Below the pieces are notes generated by a model, which worked only from the letters and a program-made list of their open reading frames with translations, had not been told where the DNA came from and did no database searches. Below, piece by piece: positions 40,292 through 49,407 of a stretch of DNA of 64,000 nt (its first letter is position 1; each line of letters opens with the position of its first letter). The DNA comes from Prasinococcaceae sp. CCMP 1430 (Eukaryota > Prasinodermophyta > Palmophyllophyceae > Prasinococcales > Prasinococcaceae): NCBI GenBank assembly GCA_013416795.1, contig RQSC01000029.1, forward strand, positions 680,610 to 744,609, given 5' to 3'. The position numbers and the translations under genes were made by a program.

Positions 40292-41032
40292 ATGGCGGGC
40301 CTCGGCGAGACGGCCGCCGGGGCCGAGGGCGAGGCGGCGCACCTTGCGGGCGACGATGCGGAGTTTGTGGTCATCGACAGCGAGGACGAGGCGTTCGGGC
40401 CGCCAGCCCTCGTGCTGGCCTCGTTCCTTCCTGAGGAGGTCGCGATAGTGCGCGAGGCGGTACGTCTTCGCGTGTGTGTGCACAGGTGGCGCCGTGCGCA
40501 GCCGCGCGCGGTAGAAAGAGGACGTCGCAGGGAGCAATTCCTCACCCTCGTACTTGCTTGCACGCTCGCGCTTGCGCTGGCCCTCGCGCCCGCGCTGACA
40601 TCCCGCCTGCCACGCGGCGCGGTCCAGCTCGACGCCATGGGCGCGGGCTTCGTGCGCGTGTCGCGGCTGCCCACGTCGGCGCTCTCACAGCCGCTCGGGA
40701 AGGCCTTCGAGGCTGCCGACGAGACTGTGTCCTCGGTCAGCGAGCCCGCACTGGGCGTCATCCGCTGCACACTGTTCAGCGGGCTGAGCGGCGCCGAGGT
40801 CATCGCGTGCATGGACACGCTGGACGAATTGGAGCTGCCCGGTGGACCATGCGCGTTTGCGGCACTGGTGCCGCGCAACGCCAACAAGGTCTGCAAGGAC
40901 GTGCTCGACGAGATACAGAAGGACCACGAGGCGACTGCCGCGGCCGTCGAGGCGGGCGAGTTCGCCGAGCTGGCGGCCCAGGACGGCGCCGACACCCTCG
41001 TCGGCCAGCAGTACGAGGACCAGCGGCAGTGA
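40292..41032 (+). CDS. Unrecognised acidic 190-residue protein, two exons
   Basis: I do not recognise the family. Exons 40292-40459 and 40628-41032 join in phase 0 (IVREA|LDAMGAGF). The N-terminus is acidic (FVVIDSEDEAFGPP). The second exon forms one compact alpha/beta domain: GFVRVSRLPTSALSQPLGKAF, GVIRCTLFSGLSGAEVIACM, CAFAALVPRNANKVCKDVLDEI, and a Glu/Ala-rich helical tail. The 168-bp intron has no stop and is a multiple of three, so retention would give a 246-residue isoform. Donor GTACGT and acceptor GGTCCAG are both good. No signal peptide or membrane segment. Confidence 0.65.
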   Translation: MAGLGETAAGAEGEAAHLAGDDAEFVVIDSEDEAFGPPALVLASFLPEEVAIVREAVRLRVCVHRWRRAQPRAVERGRRREQFLTLVLACTLALALALAPALTSRLPRGAVQLDAMGAGFVRVSRLPTSALSQPLGKAFEAADETVSSVSEPALGVIRCTLFSGLSGAEVIACMDTLDELELPGGPCAFAALVPRNANKVCKDVLDEIQKDHEATAAAVEAGEFAELAAQDGADTLVGQQYEDQRQ

Positions 41033-41538
41033 GCTCGCGACACCTGTACCATACATACACAGGACGTCGCGCCGCCCGCGCACCGTGTAAGACAGCTCGG
41101 GTTTTTCTTTTTTTTTTTCTTTTTTTTCTTTTTTTTCGTCGCGCGCGCCTCATCACCTCGTGAGCCCACAGCGCCATGCAAAATACGGATTCGAAATGTG
41201 AGCACCCATTTGGTTTTTCATCTATATTAACCGGCCGCGACGCGCGAGCTGCCGCGGGGAGCCCGAGCCAGCCAGCCGCCGCCGCAGCCGGCGGCCGGCG
41301 AGATGAGCGCGCCGACCTCGACGGGAGCGCAGACGAGGATGCCTCCGAGGGGGGCGAGCGAGCGAGGACGCCACATCCCGCGCGGCGCGCGCGCCGGACG
41401 CGGGAGTGGGAGTGGGGGCGCAGAGGGGGAGGGGGCGCGCGCGCATCAGCCCAGGCCGCAGAGCGCGCTTGCGCGGCCTCGGTGGGGGCGCGAGCGGGAA
41501 AGGCAGGGGGCGGCGAGCGGCGGTGGCGGTAAGCAGCC
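41033..41538. other. Spacer with T-rich tract, upstream of Pescadillo
   Basis: Holds the 3' end of the preceding gene, a T-rich run (41103-41140, T blocks broken by single C), TTCGAAA at 41190-41196 and ATATTAA at 41224-41230 inside the AT-richer island 41170-41232. The rest, up to the Pescadillo start, is extremely GC-rich 5' flank. Confidence 0.5.
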
Positions 41539-43272
41539 ATGGGCAAGAAGCAGGCGCGCGGCAAGACGGGCACGGCGGCGGTGTACACCACGCGTAACCG
41601 CGCGCTCACCAAGCTGCAGCTGAAGCTGCCCGAGTTCCGGCGGCTTTGCATCCTCAAGGGCGTCTTCCCGCGCGAGCCGAAGAAGAAGGTCCATGGCCAG
41701 CGCAAGACGTACTATCACGCCAAGGACATCGCGTGGCTCGCGCACGAGCCGCTGCTCGACCGCTTTCGCGAGCAGCGCGCGTATGAGAAGCGCATCTCCA
41801 AGGCGCACGCGCGCCAGAACCTCAAGCTCGCGCAGCAGCTCAAGGAGCGGCGCCCGGGGTACACGCTGGACCACTTGGTGCGCCAGCGCTACCCGTCGTT
41901 CGTGGACGCGCTGCGCGACCTGGATGATCCGCTGTCGCTGCTCACGCTTTTCGGCACGCTGCCCGCCGAGCGCGAGCACAAGATTCCGACCGAAATGGTG
42001 CACGCTTCGCGCCGGCTCGCCCTCGAGTTCCAGGCGCACGTGGTGCGCTCGCGCGCGCTTCGAAAGGTGTTCGTGTCCGTCAAGGGCATCTACTACCAGG
42101 CCGAGGTGCAAGGCCAGACGGTCACGTGGCTCGCGCCGCACGCGCTCGCGCAGGTGCTGCCCGCGGACGTCGACTACCGCGTGATGCTCACCTTCCTCGA
42201 GTTCTACCACACGCTGCTGTCCTTCGTCAACTTTAAGCTGTACCACGACAACAAGGTGGCCTATCCGCCCCTGCCGACTGATTGGGTGGACCCGTCCGCG
42301 GTTGGCCTCGGCGCCATGCTGCCCTCCGATGAGGAGGAGGAGGAGGCCGCGCGGGCGCGCACCGCGCGCGCGGCGACGCCCGCTGCTGCCGATGGCGCCA
42401 ACGCCGACGACGCCGACGCTGAGGAGTCGGGTGTCTTTGAGGGGCTGGTGTTCTACCTCGGGCGCGAGACGCCCAAGGAGTCGCTGATGTTCGTCATCCG
42501 CGCCAAGGGCGGGCGCGTGGCGTGGGACGGCGAGGGTTCGCCCATGGCAGAGTCAGATGCGCGCATTACCCATTCTGTGTGCGACCGGCCGAAGCTCAGC
42601 GGCGACGCGCGCGGCGACCGCGACTACGTGCAGCCGCAGTGGGTGTTTGACTGCGCCAACCAGGACTTTCTCATCCCTACGGAGGCGTATGGGCCGGGGA
42701 AGACGCTGCCCCCGCACCTCTCGCCATTCGTGGACGACGAAGCGGAGGGTTACGTGCCGGACTACGCCGAGCAGCTGAAGTCGATGAAGGAGGCTGCCGA
42801 GGGCGCGGCAGTGGGCGGCGGTGACGCGGCGGCCGCGATCGCGGCGGCAGCCAACGTGGAGGGTGGGGCGGTGGAGACCGCGCGGGAGCTCGCGCTCGAG
42901 GCCGAGGAGATCGAGGCGCGCCGCGCTGCGGAGGTGGAGGGCAGGTTCGCCGCCGAGCTTGCCGCCGAGCGTGAGGGCGTGCCCTACTCGGAGGCGCAGC
43001 GCCGCAAAGAGGAGGGCGAGGACGACGCGAGCGAGGCTGCCGAAGAGGAGGCCGCCGCCGCGGGCGTCGACGAGGAGGACGCGCGCCTCAAGGCGCAGGA
43101 GGAAGAGGAGCACATGGCCAAGGCACTGCTTCCGCGCAAGAAGCAGAAGCTCTACGATGCCATGCAAATGTCCCTTTCGCGCAAGCGCGAGCGCGTGAAC
43201 GACCTCATGACGCGCCGCAAGTCAGCGCGCACTGCCGAGGCGCAGAAGAAGACGCCTGCCAAGAAGAAGTGA
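41539..43272 (+). CDS. PES1: Pescadillo (PES1/Nop7), 60S ribosome biogenesis factor
   Basis: Pescadillo works in the PeBoW complex in the nucleolus for 27S/32S pre-rRNA processing. A single exon encodes 577 residues. The N-terminal Pescadillo domain is clear: MGKKQARGKTGTAAVYTTRN, LPEFRRLCILKGVFPREPKKK, YYHAKDIAWLAHEPLL, LVRQRYPSFVDALRDLDDPL, LTLFGTLPAE, YYQAEVQGQTVTWLAPH and LTFLEFYHTLLSFVNFKLY. A BRCT domain follows at about 300-400 (LVFYLGRETPKESLMFVIRAKGG, ITHSVCDRP, YVQPQWVFDCAN). The C-terminus is an acidic/Ala-rich coiled coil and a basic tail (RKKQKLYDAMQMSLSRKRE...KKTPAKKK) for nucleolar targeting. Length matches human PES1 (588). Confidence 0.97.
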   Translation: MGKKQARGKTGTAAVYTTRNRALTKLQLKLPEFRRLCILKGVFPREPKKKVHGQRKTYYHAKDIAWLAHEPLLDRFREQRAYEKRISKAHARQNLKLAQQLKERRPGYTLDHLVRQRYPSFVDALRDLDDPLSLLTLFGTLPAEREHKIPTEMVHASRRLALEFQAHVVRSRALRKVFVSVKGIYYQAEVQGQTVTWLAPHALAQVLPADVDYRVMLTFLEFYHTLLSFVNFKLYHDNKVAYPPLPTDWVDPSAVGLGAMLPSDEEEEEAARARTARAATPAAADGANADDADAEESGVFEGLVFYLGRETPKESLMFVIRAKGGRVAWDGEGSPMAESDARITHSVCDRPKLSGDARGDRDYVQPQWVFDCANQDFLIPTEAYGPGKTLPPHLSPFVDDEAEGYVPDYAEQLKSMKEAAEGAAVGGGDAAAAIAAAANVEGGAVETARELALEAEEIEARRAAEVEGRFAAELAAEREGVPYSEAQRRKEEGEDDASEAAEEEAAAAGVDEEDARLKAQEEEEHMAKALLPRKKQKLYDAMQMSLSRKRERVNDLMTRRKSARTAEAQKKTPAKKK

Positions 43273-43487
43273 GCGAGCGGGCTCGCCGGCGGTCCGTCTT
43301 CTGTTTCACAACCAATTGTACATATGATGTCAGTATCCCTCAGCCTGTCGCACCCGTAGCGTGCTTGCGTGCTTGCGCGCGCACGCGCTGACGCGCGCGG
43401 GAAAGGGATTGTCAAAATTGCTATTAGTACACGGCCGGCTGCGCCCCATTGTCTTGTCCGGCACGGCGCGTGGTGACACACCGGCTC

Positions 43488-44833
43488 TCAGCTGGTCTCG
43501 GCCCGGCCCTCACCATCTCTTGCATCTTGGTCTAGCCCGAGCTCGCGCACGAGCGTGCTCGCGATGGCAAAGTATGCCTCGCCCGCCGCGCTGTCGGGCG
43601 CTCCGATGGCCACTGGCACGCCCGCATCGGAGGACTCACAAACGGCCGGCTCGAGCGGCACCTCGCCAAGCACGGGCACACTGAGTTCGTCTGCGACGGC
43701 GCGCGCGCCGCCGCGGCCGAAGATGTACTCGTGCTTGCCGCACCCGCCACACTGATAGTATGCCATATTCTCAACCACACCTAAGACTGGTACTTTGACC
43801 GCCTCGAACATTGCGATGCCCCGTCGCACGTCGTCGAGCGCAACCTGCTGCGGCGTACTCACGATGACGGCTCCCGCGAGCGGCAGGCGCTGCGCGACGC
43901 TCAGCTGCGCATCGCCCGTGCCAGGTGGCATGTCAATAAGCATGACGTCAAGCTCACCCCACGCGACGCCGCGGCTCAGGCGCTCGAGCGCAGATGACAC
44001 CATCGGCCCGCGCCACACCGCCGCGGCGCCCTGCTTGAGCAGGAAACCCATCGACATACACCGCACGTTGTAGTTTTCCAGCGGCAGCATGCGCTCGCGC
44101 GAGTCGACCGCAGGCTCGCCCGACTGCGCGGTCCGCCGGACCCGAGTGCGAAAACGGGTGCGCACGACGACGGCGGATGACATTGGGCGGCGGGGGGGAT
44201 GAAGGGGCAAGAATGCGCGCGCGGAGGGCAGGTTTCAGCGCGATTGACCGGGAGGCGGAGCGTGCGTGTCAGCTCGAGACTGGTGCGATGCTGCATCGCG
44301 GTCGCCAGCCGCGCTGCGCAAAGGCACCGCGCCGCGGGCGCCCGCACCAGGTTGAACATAGTGGGCACTGACGGCCCGTATACATCAGCGTCCATCAGAC
44401 CCACGCGCAGCGGCCGCGCCGCACCGACCCTGCTCGCCTCGCCTGCGAGCGCCGCGGCGAGGTTTGCGGCGACGGTCGACTTGCCCACGCCGCCCTTGCC
44501 ACTGGCGACGGCCACGATGGCGCGCACGCCGGCCATAGGCTCCGTGCCGCGCGGCAGCGGCGGCGGCCGCGCGAAGCCAACCTTCTCGAAGCGACGGCCG
44601 CAGCCGCGGCCGCAGACGCGAGCGGCCGCATGGCTCCCAGGCGCGCGCGCGCACCGCAGGCTGAGCGAAAGATCGACGGCGGGCGGCTTCGACGGGGGTG
44701 CCGCCCCTGCGCGCGTGCTGTGGCGCGAGTGGCAGCAGCAGCGGCAGCGGCAGCGGCACCAGCGGGGGCGGCAGCAGCAGCAGCAGCAGCAGCGGCAGCG
44801 GCAGCAGCTCCGGCTCATCGTACGGGTTTGCAC
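43488..44833 (-). CDS. NUBPL: Mitochondrial Fe-S assembly P-loop NTPase NUBPL/IND1 (Mrp/NBP35 family)
   Basis: IND1/NUBPL inserts Fe-S clusters into respiratory complex I. Exons 44833-44348 and 44123-43488 join in phase 0 (TMFNL|SGEPAV) to 373 residues. The deviant Walker A is [76 protein letters not shown] and [12 protein letters not shown] follow. The cluster-binding CxxC lies in [16 protein letters not shown]. The N-terminal 100 residues are Arg/Cys-rich, with a run of seven Cys encoded by a CAG/CTG triplet repeat (44770-44795); this would act as a presequence, though its composition is odd. NUBPL is favoured over cytosolic NBP35 (which has an N-terminal Cys4 motif) and over plastid HCF101 (which has extra domains). 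Confidence 0.9.
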
Positions 44834-45237
44834 ACACGCATATTAAGGTTAGGGTCTATGTCACTGCAGTCTTCGATCTTCACTGTTTCGCATTGCTTCG
44901 CATAAATTGCGAAAATTGCATTCGAACGGAACACATATTAAGGTAGGATGCATATTTGGCGTTTTCACAGATACGCATATTTTCGAAACCGTCGTTCGGA
45001 GGGTTGTTAGTCAGCGGCCGCGGCCACACCGCCACACCGCGCAGCAGGGGCGGCGCGGTGCCGACCGAGGTGTGGAGGGGGGGGTGTCTCGGCGGTGGCG
45101 AGGGCTGGCGGCGCGTGAGGTCCGAAGAGACGCGCGCGAGCGAAAGGGAGAGAGAGGGGCGGGACCGTCGTCGTCGTCAGCTGCTGCTGCTGCTGCGGCG
45201 GCGGCGGCGGCGGCGGCGCTGCGCGGCACCCCCCTCC
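44834..45237. promoter_or_regulatory. Divergent promoter region NUBPL / IQ-motif protein
   Basis: A 404-bp head-to-head spacer with an AT-rich island (44838-45000). It carries two copies of CATATTAAGGT about 95 bp apart (44839 and 44934), the telo-box-like element at 44847-44855, TTCGAAC at 44921-44927 and TTCGAAA at 44982-44988. CTG then CGG triplet runs (45180-45218) lie just before the plus-strand ATG. Confidence 0.55.
44847..44855 (-). promoter_or_regulatory. Telo-box-like ACCCTAACC (minus strand)
   Basis: GGTTAGGGT on the plus strand, only 14 bp outside the NUBPL start codon on the minus strand and immediately after an ATATTAA element. This is one of the five ACCCTAAC sites in the window. 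Confidence 0.45.
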
Positions 45238-47190
45238 ATGGCCACCGCTGCGGGCGGCTGGGAGATTGAGCCATGGCTTGACGTGGGCCGCGACCAAACG
45301 TACGCGGCCTGGGCTGTGCTCTCGCAGTGGCGCTGGCTGGCGTGCGGGCCTCGATCACCCCAGGCCGCGCTGCCGCCCGTGAGCGACTCGCAGCGCAGGA
45401 AGGCTTACTTGTACGCGCACAGCCGGCGCGTCGCCGACCGAGACGCGCCGCCGTCACCGCCGCGCGCATGGTACTCGCCACGGTACCCGCCCCTCCCGGA
45501 GCGAGCAGGCGATACGCCGAGGGGCGAGCCAGTGGACGTGTCTTTTGCGCTGCGCCGAGCGCTGCGCGTGCGCGGTCCTGCAGCTGTGGCACGGCTGCAA
45601 GACACGCTCTGGCAATGGTCAGCATACGCTCGCGAGAGCGCCGCGGAGCGCGCGGGCATACAGGGCGTCGCCACGATGGTGCAAGCTGCCGTGCGAGGCT
45701 TTCTGGAGCGCCGCCGCCACCGTCAGCGCATGCGCACCGCGCGCGAGCAGCGTGTCAGCGCGTACGTCGTCGCGCACTGGCGCGCGTTCGCTGCACGCAA
45801 GATCGAGTGGAGGAGACGAGTGGCTGACTTCGCCAGGGGCGAGCAGCAGGCGCGCGAGCAGGAGCGAGCGGCTTCACTAATCGGCGCGCGCTACCGGGGG
45901 CACAGGCAGCGCCAGGAGATGCAGCGCGCGGGCGGCAGGCGCGAGTGGGCGCGGGCGCGTCGCGAACGAAGCGAGCGCAGGGAGCGCGAGCTTGCCAGCG
46001 CGGCTCGCGTCGAGAAAAGTCGGGTGGAGGGTCAGGATGAAGCTGACGTGCGCGCCAATGAAAGTGCGCATGCGCCAGCGTCCACGAGGTACGCCCGTGC
46101 TGCGCGGACGCTAGACCTGTCGTGCACGTCAGCTTCCATGCGGCTGACGACCCACGCTCGCGCCGCGCGCGCTCGCGAACACTCAGCCCCGTGCCCCACT
46201 TCACCGCGTCCGAGCGGCGTGCGGCGCTCTTTGTGCAACGAATATGGCGTGGGAAGCTGGCGCGCAACGCCGCGAAGATGCGCGCAAAAGACCCGTGGTT
46301 CAGAGTGGGCCGCTGCGACACGCAGCTGGGCAAGGCCAGCAACCTCTTGGCCGCCATCGCAAAAACGACGGTCGCTGTCATAAAAGAGGGCAAGCAAGGC
46401 GAGGACACGATCAAGCGAATGCGACTGAGCAATGAGGCCGCGCTTCACCAGCTACGCAATGCACGGTACGCGTGCATCAGCGCGAGCGAACGTCACAGGG
46501 CGGCTGAGGCCCATTTCTACATCCGCCGCAACGAGATGGACTACCGAATACACACCTTCGACCCAAAGCAGTGAGTGCGACCGCCCCGCGACGACGTGTG
46601 CTTTCGTGCCCCTCCACAAGTGTGCACGAGTGCGGGCGGCGCGCGGGCGCCTTTTTCAGCGTATGCGACTGCATCTGCGCGCCTACTCGCCTCGCCTGGA
46701 CACCCATATCTGACGACCTGCCATTTGGCGCCTGGCGCTCGTGCGTAGCAAGCTGGAGCAGTCCAATGCGCGCGCAGGCAAGGCGCCTCCCCCCGGCGTG
46801 AGGCGCACAGAGCTTCCGTGGACGCTGCAGGACGAGGTGCGCGCGGGCGTGGATCGACGCGGCGTGCTGGAGACCACCGAGCCATTCGCCCCACCGCTTG
46901 AAAGTCTTAGCGCGCCGGCCAAGGTGATGACGGCCTGGGAGAGAGATCAGGTCAACGCCCCGGGTGCCTTCATGGCGACTGGCCTCGTGGCGCGGCGCGA
47001 GCAGCGCCGCGCGCAGCTGCGGCGACGCGACGTGCGCCAGGCCGGAGCTGTAGCAAGCGCGGCCGAGGACATACGCGACCCGCGGCGAGCTGTCGCGCGC
47101 GGCGCGCAGAGCAATGACGCGCGGCGCGCTGGGCGGCGTGGGAGCGCGGGTGAAGCCAGGGCGAAGGCGAGGCGAAGCTGGCAGTTGTAA
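45238..47190 (+). CDS. IQ-motif, coiled-coil protein (calmodulin-binding), function unknown
   Basis: Preferred exons are 45238-46088, 46187-46570 and 46749-47190 (558 residues, all in phase). Acceptors at 46133 or 46115 would also keep frame but leave introns of only 44 or 26 bp. The N-terminus has EPWLDVGRDQTYAAWAVLSQWRWL. IQ-like motifs occur at ATMVQAAVRGFLERRRHRQRM, YVVAHWRAFAARKIEWRRR, AASLIGARYRGHRQRQ and, in exon 2, ALFVQRIWRGKLARNAAKM; between them are long Arg/Glu coiled coils. Exon 2 ends AEAHFYIRRNEMDYRIHTF. Exon 3 is Arg/Ala-rich with short ordered pieces (ELPWTLQDEVRAGVDRRGVLETTEPF, AWERDQVNAPGAFMATGLV). Proteins of this layout are often flagellar or cytoskeletal; that is inference. 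Confidence 0.72.
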
Positions 47191-47399
47191 CATGTGTTAA
47201 CCTACCTTGCAAACGAGCACTCGCGCAAGCGCTTGCCGCATGGAATGGAATGAAGTTTGTTCATTTGTTCATTTCTACATGCCGTCTTGCGGCTCAGTGC
47301 CGCGGCGCGCAAGCTTCCTCTTGGCTCACGTGGGTGGAGGAAGCGGTTCTCTCGAAGGTACCGCCCGGTGTGCGTTGTGTACAGTGGTCACTTGCGTGA

Positions 47400-48280
47400 C
47401 TAGCACCTACGCGGACCGGCAGGCACGTGCACGACGAAAGGATTGTCGGCGAACACGAGCGCCGTCGGCAGTGCCGCGGGCGCATCGATCGCTGCGCCAG
47501 CGCGCGCGTCACCTTCCCTCGCGGCACCCGAGCCTGCGCCAGGCGGCGAGAGGGGTGGCGAGTTCGGCGGCGGGTGCGCCGCGTGGGGGCTGCGCACGTG
47601 CGCCGTCTGCGCGCGCTCCCTGGCGTGCCGCTGCCCAATCGCGTCCAGTATCGCTTCGTACGCGTTCCGCGCGCGGCTGTTTGCGTCCCGCGCCGCGCCG
47701 TGGCCCGCATCTGTGCCGCCCTTGAAGGACAGGCGAAAGAGGATCCTGCGGTGGTGCGAGAAGTGCGCGCGAGCGCCCTGCGCGGCTCCCGCGCCAGGCG
47801 CGGTGCCGCTCGGCTCGCAAGTGCCCGTGACGAGCGTCGGCCCGAAGAGCTGTTGCTCGAGCCGCACGCCCGACACGAGGCCGAGAGGCAACACGAACTC
47901 ACCTCCGGCGTGTTTCCCCGAGGGAGGGCCGTAGGGGTGCGCGGGCGCTATGTTCACGCCGCCCACGCTGCGCGACGAGGGCGCCGGCGCGCGCGCACGC
48001 GCGCCCGTGTGCCCTTGCGCGCCCTCGCTGCCCTTGCCGCTGACAAAGGTGATTGCGTGCCCGTCGAGCCAGAGCGTGCCGCGCACGTGGTGCATTTGCC
48101 CGTGCGCGCCGACTTTCCCGCCCACCTCGAACACCTCCAGCCGAGCGTCTCGCTCCACGAGCAGCCACCTCCCGCCGCCCACGCCGCGCAGCACGTGCCC
48201 GCGGGCGCCCGCCGCCCCGCCAGGGCCGTACCAGCCAAGGTCCCCCGCCACCACCCGGGTAGGTACCCGCCCGCCCCAAC
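47400..48280 (-). CDS. GRAM-domain, WBP2-like protein (5' end unresolved)
   Basis: The readable frame from about 48280 to the stop at 47400 carries a GRAM/PH-like domain with the WBP2 pattern: a tail of the first strands (RWLLVERDARLEVFEVGG), then HHVRGTLWLDGHAITFVSGKG, an Ala/Arg-rich insert, then GEFVLPLGLVSGVRLEQQLFGPTLVTGTCEPSG and HHRRILFRLSFKGGTDAGHG. In WBP2 the equivalent pieces are GTVYLTPYRVIFLSKGK and an LMKD...QPVFGANYIKGTV stretch. After a short helix (ARNAYEAILDAIGQRHARER) the protein ends in a Pro-rich region (HPPPNSPPLSPP), fitting the WW-domain-binding tail of the family, though no exact PPxY is seen. No ATG opens the frame; exon 1 must lie upstream, with Met 48821 an unproven candidate. 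Confidence 0.6.
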
Positions 48281-48330
48281 CGCAACCGCCCCGCGCGCCG
48301 CGCGCCGTGTGGCGCCGCGCGCATCCGCCG

Positions 48331-48361
<31 letters not shown>

Positions 48362-49061
48362 CGCCGCGCGGTCCGGCGCCGAAACGCGCGCGTTCCGCCA
48401 ATCGCGAGGGCGTCGTACCTGAGGTACCCCGCCTCGCGTTCGTTATCGGTAAAAACGCCGTTTTCGTCCCCTTCCGTTTTTTTCCGCGCCTCGCACCGGA
48501 AAAAAACGGGGCGCGCGCGCGGGCGCTTTCGTCCCCTCGACGCGACCGAACCCGAAGCGTCGATCGCGAGCCAGACGGCGCTCGAGGCCAGGATTCGATC
48601 CCGCGGGCCGCGACGGGGCGCCCGCGCGCGGCCAGACCACGAGGCCCTTTCCTCGCAGCAAAGCTCGGACACCGTGTGATGTCGACGATAAGAGCGCGCT
48701 CGTAAGGCGCATCCATGTCAGCAGCGTTGATGCGCACAGCCATGGCGATTGCGTGCACCGCATCCGAGCGTGGGCAGGCGAGAAGCCCGCCACGGCTAGG
48801 GCAAGCGATTTCCACTGACATGACAGTCAGGTGAGAGGCGCCAACGCCGCCACCGGCCGCATACGCCTGGCTGTGCCCCGCGGANGCGCCACTCGCCGGG
48901 GCGCGCGCGCGGGGGCGCGGAGCGGGGGGGAAGGGGGGTGGGTAGCTGGGTGGGCGGGCGGGGAGGGAGGCCAGCGGGCGCGCGCGCGGGAAAGGGAGGG
49001 GACCCGGCGAGCGCGGAGTGCGGGCGATCAGCGATCGGGGGGGGACGTCTGCGGCGGCGCG
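48281..49061. other. Spacer between GRAM-like gene and ZIP gene
   Basis: Contains a 30-bp T run (48332-48361), then less biased DNA to about 48830 where a minus-strand frame from Met 48821 encodes some 50 protein-like residues (MSVEIACPSRGGLLACPRSD), possibly a first exon of the GRAM-like gene. A single N lies at 48885. The last 170 bp are G-rich ZIP 5' flank. No telo-box or ATATTAA element seen. Confidence 0.4.
48332..48361. repeat. T30 homopolymer
   Basis: Thirty uninterrupted T on the plus strand (A on the minus strand, the sense of the GRAM-like gene). A candidate promoter poly(dA:dT) tract or a reverse-transcribed poly(A) remnant; no flanking duplication or coding remnant was seen to support insertion. 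Confidence 0.95.
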
Positions 49062-49358
49062 ATGGTCGCCGAGGGCAATGTCGGGCTGGCGTTCGGCCTC
49101 GTGGTGGCAGCGGGGCTGTCGACGACGATCGGCGCCACGTTCTCGTTCTGCTCGAACCTGTACAACCGCAAGCTGCTCGCGGGCGCCCTCGCCATTTCCG
49201 CGGGCGTCATGATCTACGTGAGCTTCGCGGAGATCTTCTGCGTGAAGGTGCGTGGACGACGAGGGAGCCGCCCCCCCCCCCCCTGTCCCCCCCTGCGCGG
49301 CGCCGCGCGCCTGCCTGGCGCTCCTCTCCCTCCCCGCGCGCCGCCGTGCGATGCCCCT

Positions 49359-49407
<49 letters not shown>

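Noticed and set aside
48332-48361. T30 as the tail of a retrotransposon
   Set aside because: No target-site duplication, reverse transcriptase or SINE body seen next to it.
48575-48665. tRNA-like stretch on the minus strand (GTGGTCTGG ... GGGATCGAATCC)
   Set aside because: Resembles A and B boxes, but acceptor and anticodon stems do not form and there is no T33-type anticodon loop.
48670-48821. Separate small minus-strand gene from Met 48821
   Set aside because: About 50 residues look coding but then decay into biased sequence without a good donor; kept only as a possible first exon of the GRAM-like gene.
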